Of a stretch of 64,000 nt of DNA, positions 33,416-40,529 are shown one piece after another. The stretch is from a virus. The notes beneath the pieces are model-generated. The model saw only the letters and a list, made by a program, of their open reading frames with translations, was not told the origin of the DNA and did no database searches. Where the stretch lies: positions 1 to 64,000 of IMG/VR virus record IMGVR_UViG_3300011113_000621, one strand, 5' to 3'. A program made the position numbers and the translations under genes. Within the stretch, counting starts at the first letter, position 1. Each line of letters starts with the position of its first letter.

Positions 33416-33766
33416 CTACGCACCAGTGGAGGAGACTTCTGGCCCCTCGGTAGGGCGCGCTGTATACACCTCAACAAGCCAGGCGCTAATTTGCCCAAGA
33501 GTATCAACTGAAACAATCTTGTCTGGGTCTGTTAAAAGTGTATTAAAGCGTGAGTAGCTTTCATCAACTAGAACATTTTTAAAGAAGTCGCTAATTGTTT
33601 TTGCCGCGTCAGCTGGATCATCTCCACTTGAACGAGCAACTAAGTCTAAAAGTACCTTACCTTGCAACTCTGGACGACAATTAAATGTCTCTCCATAGAT
33701 CATAAACTCTACTGGTTCTTTTTCTCCAGCTTGTGTTCCTGAACCGAAGTCCTTGAACTTTGCCAT
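33416..33766 (-). CDS. Tail assembly chaperone (gpG-like)
   Basis: 116 aa. MAKFKDFGSGT, then FMIYGETFNCRPELQGKVLLDLVARSS, ADAAKTISDFFKNVLVDESYSRFNTLLTDP and DTLGQISAWLVEVY. The size, the FNCRPELQGK segment and the position before the tape measure fit the upstream tail chaperone of the G/GT pair. It guides tape measure folding while the tail tube assembles. A slippery GGGG at 33443-33446 near its end can shift ribosomes into the -1 frame. Confidence 0.8.
   Translation of the reverse strand: MAKFKDFGSGTQAGEKEPVEFMIYGETFNCRPELQGKVLLDLVARSSGDDPADAAKTISDFFKNVLVDESYSRFNTLLTDPDKIVSVDTLGQISAWLVEVYTARPTEGPEVSSTGA
33443..33446 (-). other. Probable -1 frameshift site (GAG GGG CCA)
   Basis: On the minus strand the gpG codons ACC GAG GGG CCA contain four Gs, so a tRNA on GGG can re-pair perfectly one base back. 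The -1 frame is closed by TGA just upstream (around 33464-33466) and then stays open through the gpT-like frame, so slippage must occur between there and the gpG stop at 33416. GGGG is the only homopolymeric site in that stretch. Confidence 0.55.
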
Positions 33767-33824
33767 ATCTTTCTTCCTCCGTATTATGTTAGTGTCTTTA
33801 TTAAGACGTGTGCCTTAACTCTAG

Positions 33825-34355
33825 TTATCTTATCAAGTAAAGATTATCGGTGAGGTACTTATTAGGTTTTGTTCCAGGGTGTCTTACTACGCGAGTATAC
33901 ACGATCCTTCCCCTTGCAGAAAAACGAAGTGTCTCTGCTCTACGAGGAACTATTATGTGCGGGCGTGCTCCTTCGTGATGTACTAAAGCGTAGTTTAGAG
34001 GTGACCCTATCTTTACCTGTTGCCCAGGACCTCTACGACTATGCTCTATTTCAAGTGAAGCTTTTAATTTTCCAGTTTTTACGCCTACTTGAGATCTTGC
34101 AGCTATAAGAACTCGTAGTCCACGTCCGTATAGATATCTTCCTACAGGTCCAGAAGGACTATTTAAGAATTTATCTAATACTGGACGACGAAAAACTATT
34201 CCTGCAAATGATAAGCTAATGCGAGTCCCTGCGCGTCCACCACCACCAAAGGCAGAGCGAAATTGCCTTGGACTATTTAATCTTCTTCCTCTACGAGCAA
34301 TCCTTTGTCCAAAATAAAGTATAGGACTGTCATTTATTAGCCCGAATAGTGGCAT
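33825..34355 (-). CDS. HK97-gp10-like head-tail connector
   Basis: 176 aa. MPLFGLINDSPILYFGQRIARRGRR opens the protein, a basic Arg/Gly-rich part follows, then LIAARSQVGVKTGKLKASLEIEHSR and YALVHHEGARPHIIVPRRAETLRF. The TGKLKASL and HHEGARPHIIVPR region is the signature of HK97 gp10-type proteins, which complete the neck between connector and tail tube. It overlaps its upstream neighbour by one base. Its first residues are strikingly shared with the small protein encoded at 61064-61261. Confidence 0.8.
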   Translation of the reverse strand: MPLFGLINDSPILYFGQRIARRGRRLNSPRQFRSAFGGGGRAGTRISLSFAGIVFRRPVLDKFLNSPSGPVGRYLYGRGLRVLIAARSQVGVKTGKLKASLEIEHSRRGPGQQVKIGSPLNYALVHHEGARPHIIVPRRAETLRFSARGRIVYTRVVRHPGTKPNKYLTDNLYLIR

Positions 34356-34867
34356 TATGGCACCGCTATCGTAAGTTGCATTGCAGTTGTTTGAAAACCA
34401 CCATCAAAACCTGTAGAGTCAGCTGTTGCAATTACGCCAAGGCCAAAGTCTCCCTCTTCTTCCTTCCACTGATCTAACTTGTTAATAAGTTCCATAAACA
34501 TCCATGCGTCAACCGCTGCAATCTCAGATGCTTCTTGAATCTTTTCTCCGGTCGGAGCTTTTCCATTTACTCCAACTACAGGGATCTCTCTTGATATTGA
34601 AATTGTTAAAACTGCTGAGCGTGGCATTTGGCAGCGTTGCGGCTCACTTGCCTCATCTCCAGGCCGACCAAGATACACTTGAATAAATGAAACTACAAGT
34701 TGCTCACAGTCAATCGCAGGCTCACCCATCGTCCAAAACTGTCTGCTTGGCAAAGGTACGTTGTATTCCTCGTAGACCTCTATGACCTTTTCAAGAACTT
34801 TGTCAAGAAGTGTTTTTAGATTTAATGCCCTTGAGTCTACTGTCGATACGTCTATTAGTCTTCCCAC
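34355..34867 (-). CDS. Head-tail connector / tail terminator-like protein
   Basis: 170 aa. VDSRALNLKTLLDKVLEKVIEVYEEYNV, FWTMGEPAIDCEQLVVSFIQVYLG, then RSAVLTISISREIPVV, and a C-terminal FQTTAMQLTIAVP. The helix-then-sheet pattern and its place between the connector adaptor and HK97-gp10-like protein fit the tail terminator or stopper of actinophages. Residues around 90-120 contain PTGEKIQEASEIAAVDAWMFME, a typical amphipathic helix. Family assignment is by synteny more than motif. Confidence 0.6.
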   Translation of the reverse strand: MGRLIDVSTVDSRALNLKTLLDKVLEKVIEVYEEYNVPLPSRQFWTMGEPAIDCEQLVVSFIQVYLGRPGDEASEPQRCQMPRSAVLTISISREIPVVGVNGKAPTGEKIQEASEIAAVDAWMFMELINKLDQWKEEEGDFGLGVIATADSTGFDGGFQTTAMQLTIAVP

Positions 34868-34869
34868 GT

Positions 34870-36264
34870 CTATTCTCCGATGTTATAGGTAGGAATAACT
34901 TCTTTACCAAGACGAAGTGCAAGGTTTCCTGAGGCAATATACACTGTCTCGATCTCTCCCGCGTTTAATGGATCTGGCCGTGATGCGTATAGGTCCCATG
35001 TACCAGGATCAACAAATCCTACGTATGCATAGGCATCATCATATGAGACAGTTAAGGTGATACTGTCGCGAGTTTCATTGGTAACTGTAGCAGTTCCGGT
35101 GTCAGCGCCATATGCAACGTCATCATATCCTTGACGTGCATAGGTAAAGGCCGTAGACGAAGGAACGTCAACTATGTAGTAGCTGCCATTAAACGTAGAG
35201 TTAATGCCTGCAACAGTAACAAGATCACCCTCTACAAATCCGTGAGCGGCAGTGGTTGTAATCGTAACAATACCATCGGTAAGTTGCTTATAAGCTACGT
35301 TTCTTGTAACGTCACTCACTATTGGATCATTTAGTTGAACCGCTCCAGTAGAAAGTTCCTTTGTCTTTGTTCCTGTGTAGTTTGCAATCTTAAGCATTGG
35401 AACCCACGTATCATCGCTTGCAAGAAATCCTGCGTTGATGTAGTCAAGGTTAACGTCTAACGCGCCTCCCTCTGCTCCTGTGATATACATGTCTAAGACG
35501 CTTTGTCCAAGCGGTAAAGGCTTTGGCACCGTGCGACGAGCGCGTGGTACGTCTGGACTAAATACGCGTGCCTTAGCGCGAGCGCGATCTGGGTTTACGG
35601 ACTTAAGAAATAGATCAACGACATAAAGACCAGTTCTCATCTCTTCAATGAAGTCCTGGTTATCTAAAATTGTATAGTTAACACCTTGTCGTGAAACTGA
35701 CGTTACACGTTGAGGAAGAGCGCAGTCATCATCTCCAGACCATAGCTTTATAAACTCTGTAGCTAAAACACGAGCTGCTGCCTTACCTGACGCAGGAGGC
35801 GGAGCTCCATATGTATACGTAACCTCGATGTTGCAAGGAGCCCAGGAGGTTCCAGCCTTTGCTTGAATGGTAGAGTGATCAACTAGGTAGTAGTTAGCAG
35901 GATCAACGATCTTGCCTGCTCTATCACGTACTGAATGAATACGAACAACGGGTCTGCCACGAAGGCGAAGACGCGTTGACGGAGACATGCCGTCTGTAGT
36001 TATTTCTGCATAATCGTCAAACTCATCAAAAGGAATGTTATACACGTCTCCACCAACAAGCTCAGGTGTGTAATTTCGTGAAGATGCTCCAAGACGATAC
36101 GCACGAGACGCGCAGACGTAGCGCTCTGTTACAGTAGTTATTCCATTAAACTTACGACCAGACATGGACCAAAGAAGCTGAGATGCAACCTTAACGGCAT
36201 CATACGCATACTCGTCATCAGCGTAGCTATCGAGCTCATCTACTGTTACCCAAAGATTTGACAC
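34870..36264 (-). CDS. Head-tail adaptor (connector) with inserted beta domain
   Basis: 464 aa. The N-terminal 220 residues look like a gp6-type adaptor: VTVDELDSYADDEYAYDAVKVASQLLWSMSG with Arg/Lys-rich binding segments, then VIRHSVRDRAG and TYTYGAPPPASGKAAARVLATEF. Residues about 320-390 hold an extra beta domain (AHGFVEGDLVTVAGINSTFNG then STAFTY) that also appears in the tail tube and tip proteins. Adaptors attach below the portal. The insert is unusual for an adaptor and may decorate the neck. It precedes the tail-terminator-like gene. Confidence 0.72.
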   Translation of the reverse strand: MSNLWVTVDELDSYADDEYAYDAVKVASQLLWSMSGRKFNGITTVTERYVCASRAYRLGASSRNYTPELVGGDVYNIPFDEFDDYAEITTDGMSPSTRLRLRGRPVVRIHSVRDRAGKIVDPANYYLVDHSTIQAKAGTSWAPCNIEVTYTYGAPPPASGKAAARVLATEFIKLWSGDDDCALPQRVTSVSRQGVNYTILDNQDFIEEMRTGLYVVDLFLKSVNPDRARAKARVFSPDVPRARRTVPKPLPLGQSVLDMYITGAEGGALDVNLDYINAGFLASDDTWVPMLKIANYTGTKTKELSTGAVQLNDPIVSDVTRNVAYKQLTDGIVTITTTAAHGFVEGDLVTVAGINSTFNGSYYIVDVPSSTAFTYARQGYDDVAYGADTGTATVTNETRDSITLTVSYDDAYAYVGFVDPGTWDLYASRPDPLNAGEIETVYIASGNLALRLGKEVIPTYNIGE

Positions 36265-36300
36265 TCGTTATCCCGTCTACTCGTCATTATTATGAAGACG

Positions 36301-36342
36301 AGCGACATGCCTGTGTAGGTGGTTACACGTTGGCATGTCGCT
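36301..36342 (-). terminator. Strong hairpin after the major tail protein gene
   Basis: AGCGACATGCC (36301-36311) and GGCATGTCGCT (36332-36342) pair perfectly over 11 bp, and an inner GTGTA/TACAC lengthens the stem. It lies 12 bases after the major tail protein stop. No U-tract follows, so it may stabilise that abundant mRNA's 3' end or act as a weak terminator. Confidence 0.7.
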
Positions 36343-36354
36343 CTCTTGTTCTTA

Positions 36355-37401
36355 TTAGGAGGTTGGATCCTCTGTTGACGCGATGATAAAGTCAGTCGCG
36401 TTATCAGCGTTGTAGTTCTCGTTACCAGGGACGTTGTAAGCTGTTGTTGAGCCTTCGCTTGCAAAGTCGGTTACCGCACGGCCATTTGCAGAAACATCAG
36501 CTGTTCCTGAATCTGCCGTTGAGGCAATGGTTCCACTTGTTGACGTTGTATAGGTAAACGTTGTTGTTGTTGGAACAGACGCGATGGTGTATGTACCATT
36601 AAGCGCAGTTGTGGTAAGACCTGCCACGACGACCTCGTCTCCTGCCTCAAAGTTATGAGCAGCTGATGTAGTAAGTGTAGCAGTCGAGCTTGTGCGAGCA
36701 ACGTTATTAACAGATGCTGAGAGATCTCCATGCCATCTGTAGAAGCCTTTACGACCTGTTGGTGCCCAGCTTGAACGTGCATATGAGTATGGACGCTCTG
36801 TAGCTACTGGGAACTCCCAGCGCTCATCAAGACCATCACTAAAGTTAGTGTTTCCAAGGCCGTAACCTTCGAATGTAGTTGCAAGCATTCCGTTTTCAAT
36901 TACGCGATCTCCGCTTTGGCGAAGCTTTGCGTATGGGAATACCCAGTGGAAGTAAGGAAGTGTTGCAGCCTTCTTTCCATCAATGATTGCAAAGGACCAG
37001 CACTCAATCGCAACGCCGTTTCCAGCTGGGTCGTCGCCAGTTGCAGGAGAAGACCAACCGATTGACTTGCGATCTGGTGAAGCATATGTTCCGAGGTTCT
37101 TGCGAAGTAGTAAACCGCCAGAAATTAGCTGAGTAAGTTCTGGATCTGGTTCACAGATTGCAAGTTCCATTGTGATACGCTTTAGCGTATCAGGTGACTT
37201 GTAGGTAACGCAGACTGTTCCATCTGCGCCCTTCTCTGTCATTTCATCGCCTTCTTCGTACTCAGGCGTAAATGAAAGGCGTAAAAAGCCTGATGTGGTG
37301 TAGCTGTCACCGGCCGCGTTCAGGAGGTTACCAGACGCATCAAGACGAGTTACTCGAATTGACACGCCCTGAATGCTGGCGGCGTATTCTTGAGTTGCCA
37401 T
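36355..37401 (-). CDS. Major tail (tube) protein with extra beta domain
   Basis: 348 aa. MATQEYAASIQGVSIRVTRLDASGN, then RLSFTPEYEEGDEMTEKGADGTVCVTYK, SPDTLKRITMELAICEPDPELTQLISGG and GVAIECWSFA match major tail proteins of actinophages. From about 230 to 300 there is an inserted beta domain (SAAHNFEAGDEVVVAGLTTTALNGTYTI and TTTFTYT) that projects from such tubes. The strong hairpin behind it, and the surrounding tail order, support an abundant structural protein. It would stack in rings around the DNA path. Confidence 0.88.
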   Translation of the reverse strand: MATQEYAASIQGVSIRVTRLDASGNLLNAAGDSYTTSGFLRLSFTPEYEEGDEMTEKGADGTVCVTYKSPDTLKRITMELAICEPDPELTQLISGGLLLRKNLGTYASPDRKSIGWSSPATGDDPAGNGVAIECWSFAIIDGKKAATLPYFHWVFPYAKLRQSGDRVIENGMLATTFEGYGLGNTNFSDGLDERWEFPVATERPYSYARSSWAPTGRKGFYRWHGDLSASVNNVARTSSTATLTTSAAHNFEAGDEVVVAGLTTTALNGTYTIASVPTTTTFTYTTSTSGTIASTADSGTADVSANGRAVTDFASEGSTTAYNVPGNENYNADNATDFIIASTEDPTS

Positions 37402-37446
37402 GTTTTTTATTTTCTCCTTGTTTAGAAGCGGCTATCTAGAGCTATT

Positions 37447-38313
37447 CTATGCCGTTAGATCAACTCTGACTGCGAGATGAATGGACGGATCAAAGTATAC
37501 CGCAGCTGGGCGGATAGCCTTGAGACGTACACTATTTGCATTGTTCGACACGTCATAGCCCTGTGCTAGATTGTCGTTTACGACATCTGGCTTGCCAAGG
37601 TATACCTTGACTGTTCCAGTGGCGTACATCCATTTGTTTGCAGCTGTTGCGCTTTCTCCTGTAGCTCCGGTTGGGCCACTTCCTGGGTAGCCTGATCCAA
37701 TAATTACTGGAGTTCCTCCAACAGTCTGTAGGTGATCTCTATCACGAGTGTGATAGAAAAGGGCACCATCAGCAGCAAGAAGAGCTGCTACGTCGCGTGT
37801 CATGTGAATAACACCCTGCTCTCCCGCAGGCGAGTCAGTTCCAATTGTATGTTCAAGAAGGGCAATTGCACGGCGCGCAGATAAAGCAGTTCCTGAATTT
37901 AGAATTGTTGCAGAGGCATCAACCAATGCCTTATTGTCATGTGACTCACCGATTCTAATGGCTCCAGCCCATAATTCTTTTTCAAGTGCCTTCTGTGTTA
38001 CTCCTTCAAGTTGGCGAGTAATGCGGGCAATGCGATCAATTCCAGAAAAACCTAGTGTTGAGCGGGTCTCATCTACCTCAATAAAAAATGGTTTAATCTC
38101 GTCAAAATAGTTGACGGTAGGAGCAGAAATCTGCTCGCTTGTGCTGTCTGTATCATCGTAATTTGTAATAAATTGAGGTGTAGTTTCCCATTCCTGCGAG
38201 AAACCTCGTACCCATTTGTCCTCATCAACTGAGGTATCTGGCTTTACTACTGTGAGTAGGCCAAACATCGAAGGGATAATCTTCGGCGCCTCAAAAACTC
38301 CTGTGTAAGCCAT
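37447..38313 (-). CDS. Second HK97-fold-like capsid protein
   Basis: 288 aa. An E-loop-like KWVRGFSQEWETTPQFI, then VDETRSTLGFSGIDRIARITRQLEGVTQKALEKELW, then VIHMTRDVAALL and RLKAIRPAAVYFDPSIHLAVRVDLTA, laid out as the P and A domains of the HK97 fold. The terminal LAVRVDLTA is common to capsid-type proteins. It follows the larger major capsid gene, from which it is separated by a strong hairpin. Two HK97-type proteins in tandem suggest hexamer and pentamer (vertex) subunits, but a minor or connector-like role is also possible. Confidence 0.55.
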   Translation of the reverse strand: MAYTGVFEAPKIIPSMFGLLTVVKPDTSVDEDKWVRGFSQEWETTPQFITNYDDTDSTSEQISAPTVNYFDEIKPFFIEVDETRSTLGFSGIDRIARITRQLEGVTQKALEKELWAGAIRIGESHDNKALVDASATILNSGTALSARRAIALLEHTIGTDSPAGEQGVIHMTRDVAALLAADGALFYHTRDRDHLQTVGGTPVIIGSGYPGSGPTGATGESATAANKWMYATGTVKVYLGKPDVVNDNLAQGYDVSNNANSVRLKAIRPAAVYFDPSIHLAVRVDLTA

Positions 38314-38359
38314 TATTGCTTTCCTAATCTAACTCTCGTTTTAATTACCTTTTCGTATT

Positions 38360-38385
38360 GGAGGCGCCCGCAAGCGAGCGCCTCC
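38360..38385 (-). terminator. GC-rich hairpin after the major capsid gene
   Basis: GGAGGCGC (38360-38367) and GCGCCTCC (38378-38385) pair perfectly, with an inner CGC/GCG closing the loop. It lies 18 bases after the capsid stop on the minus strand. AATACG follows, not a U-tract, so it is more likely an mRNA-stabilising or attenuating hairpin between two capsid genes than a full terminator. Confidence 0.65.
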
Positions 38386-38403
38386 TCAACGAAGTATCGA
38401 ATT

Positions 38404-40401
38404 TTAGTATTCGATTGTAGCTGCTGTTGCGCCACCGTTGGTGTCGCGTAGAGCTGCTGCTGTACCGTTGACTGCGATTGTTGATGCGACCTTGAGAGAC
38501 TCAACGCCGACCTTTGCAACGCCTTCGAAGGTTTCAACGAACATCTTGTAATCGTTGGTTCCAACAAGGGTGGAGTCACGGATAATTCCGAGATCCAAGG
38601 TACCGCCATCGAGGAACAAGAATGTTCCTTCTGCGAACATGTACCAGGTCAAGGTGTCTCCGAACTCATTCATTGCACCTGCACCTTGTGCGCCTGTTGG
38701 CTCTTCAAGGTGGTAGCAGATGTTTACGTTGCGTGCTGCAAGGTATCCATCAATTTCTCCGTATGCGTTAAGCATGTTATCGCCAGGAGCTGCAAGTACT
38801 AGGTCTGCTGCCATTGCGTCCTTGATCCATGCTGGAGCAATTACACGAAGTGGAGCATTAGGCTCTAGACGGTGACGACCGCGGTAAGCGGAAGCAGCGC
38901 GTCCAACCTGAACTAGGAAGTCACGAGCAACACCAATGATTGATGCTGATGTGACTGCAGTTGACAAGCTTGTCAAGCGAGAAAGGATTTGACCTTCTGC
39001 TTCACGAGCATGCTGAATAAGACCAAGCTCGTTGTGACGAGCGATCAATTCAGGATACGCGCGAGTTAGAAGGTTACCAAACTGTAGCTGTAGGGTTACA
39101 GCGTCAGTTGCAACAGTGTTTTCAGTTGCAGCGGTAACAGTCAAGCTGAGCTTTGAAGCAGGTGATGGTGTTTCAGCTGAATCGTTTGCAGCAGTCCATA
39201 CACCGACAGCGTTAGCGTAGTCGGAAAGGACTGGTGGAACGATGTAGCGGATACCGCCACGATCTGCTTGGAAGCGAGGTAGGCAGTCACGTACTGGACG
39301 TGCTGTTGTTCCGATTCCGAAGATGTCGTACTTGACTTCAAATGGAGCCTGGTGGCCACCAGCAGCAACAAGTGCCTCTGGGCCGACTACATTTTGGATT
39401 TTCTTCCAGTTAGATTCTGCATCTGTTGAAAGAGTGCGCTCTTCTGGATATTGAGTTGTAATAGATGCAACGATGTGCTGTTCACCGTCTCCACCGTTTA
39501 CACGGCGTAGACCATGAAGACGCTTGGACATTGCCTCTGCGACTTCAGACATGTTGTTGATTGTGCTGCCCGCTGTGTATCCAGGAATGTCAGCGCCAGC
39601 CGTAATAGCTACGGTAGCCGCTGAAGTCTGGAGTGATGGGCGGCGATCCGCTGGAGCTTCAATTACTTCAGTAACTGTAGCTTCAGTCTCGTTTGCGGCG
39701 GCGGTCACTGGTGCCTCCTGCTCCTTCTGCTCAGTTTGAGCAACTTGGGTTGTTTCTGGGGTAGCTGAAACTTCGATTTCAGCTGAGGCTGCAACAGGTT
39801 CTGTCGCAACTTCTGCAGCTGGTGCCTCTACGTTTTCAGTTGGTTCTGCTGAAAGTTCGGCTTCTGGAGTTACCTCGGCCGCTGCTTCCGCAGGAGTTTC
39901 TTCTGCAACAGCAGCTTCTGCAGCTGGTGTTACTTCAGTAGTAGCAACTTCTTGTGTTGCTACGGGTGTTTCTGCTGGGGTTGAAAGCTCAGATGCCTCT
40001 TCCACAGTAGTTGACGCTTCGGCCATTGGCTTATCCTCTTCTTTTTCTTCTTTGATGACTGGAGCAGCAGGAGCCTCTTCAGGCATTTCCTTCTCCTCTT
40101 TATCATCGTCAGAATCGGTTTCGCCTTCAGGCATTTCTTCCTTCATTTCGTCACCCTTAACACGCATTGCGGCTTCAGCGGCGCGTGCAGCAAGCTCTTG
40201 AGCTTGTGCCTCACGACGTGAAATTTCACCACGTACTGTGTCAAGCATGTCTGCCAATGAGGTCATGGCGTCTACTGTCTGCGGAGTTGGATCCTCCTTT
40301 TCAACCGTTTCGAATTCGCTGACGATAGCACTCTGTAACTCAACAAGCTTTTCAGCGTCGAGTTCAGAAAGCTGGTCTAGCATTTCTTTTATACGGTCCA
40401 C
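38404..40401 (-). CDS. Major capsid protein with long acidic scaffold-like domain
   Basis: 665 aa. Residues 1-90 are a helical leader, about 95-260 are extremely Glu/Ala/Pro/Thr-rich (scaffold or linker-like), and the HK97-type shell domain follows from about 265: SLQTSAATVAITAGADIPG, GIRYIVPPVLSDYANAVGVW, an LAAPGDNMLNAYGEIDGYLAARNV spine and LVGTNDYKMFVETFEGVAKVG. Leader and acidic segment are probably removed or act as a delta domain during maturation, a pattern seen in HK97-like phages. It is the gene after the maturation polyprotein and has its own promoter-like sequence. Confidence 0.85.
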   Translation of the reverse strand: MDRIKEMLDQLSELDAEKLVELQSAIVSEFETVEKEDPTPQTVDAMTSLADMLDTVRGEISRREAQAQELAARAAEAAMRVKGDEMKEEMPEGETDSDDDKEEKEMPEEAPAAPVIKEEKEEDKPMAEASTTVEEASELSTPAETPVATQEVATTEVTPAAEAAVAEETPAEAAAEVTPEAELSAEPTENVEAPAAEVATEPVAASAEIEVSATPETTQVAQTEQKEQEAPVTAAANETEATVTEVIEAPADRRPSLQTSAATVAITAGADIPGYTAGSTINNMSEVAEAMSKRLHGLRRVNGGDGEQHIVASITTQYPEERTLSTDAESNWKKIQNVVGPEALVAAGGHQAPFEVKYDIFGIGTTARPVRDCLPRFQADRGGIRYIVPPVLSDYANAVGVWTAANDSAETPSPASKLSLTVTAATENTVATDAVTLQLQFGNLLTRAYPELIARHNELGLIQHAREAEGQILSRLTSLSTAVTSASIIGVARDFLVQVGRAASAYRGRHRLEPNAPLRVIAPAWIKDAMAADLVLAAPGDNMLNAYGEIDGYLAARNVNICYHLEEPTGAQGAGAMNEFGDTLTWYMFAEGTFLFLDGGTLDLGIIRDSTLVGTNDYKMFVETFEGVAKVGVESLKVASTIAVNGTAAALRDTNGGATAATIEY

Positions 40402-40521
40402 TGTCCCTCCTCCGGGCCAGTCATGATGAACAAGATTTGTTAGTTCATCTCGCTAATCAGTCCAAGGCCGAGGGACTCTACGCGGTTTGCGTGGAGGCAC
40501 TCTACCTGGATTGAATAATAC

Positions 40522-40527
40522 ATTATA
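40522..40527 (-). promoter_or_regulatory. Promoter -10 in the leader of the major capsid gene
   Basis: TATAAT on the minus strand lies in AACTTAAAATATAATG within the 128-bp leader between the polyprotein and capsid genes. There is no obvious -35. The leader carries no ORF of length and ends with a GGAGGAGGG ribosome-binding site. It may boost capsid expression. Confidence 0.4.
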
Positions 40528-40529
40528 TT

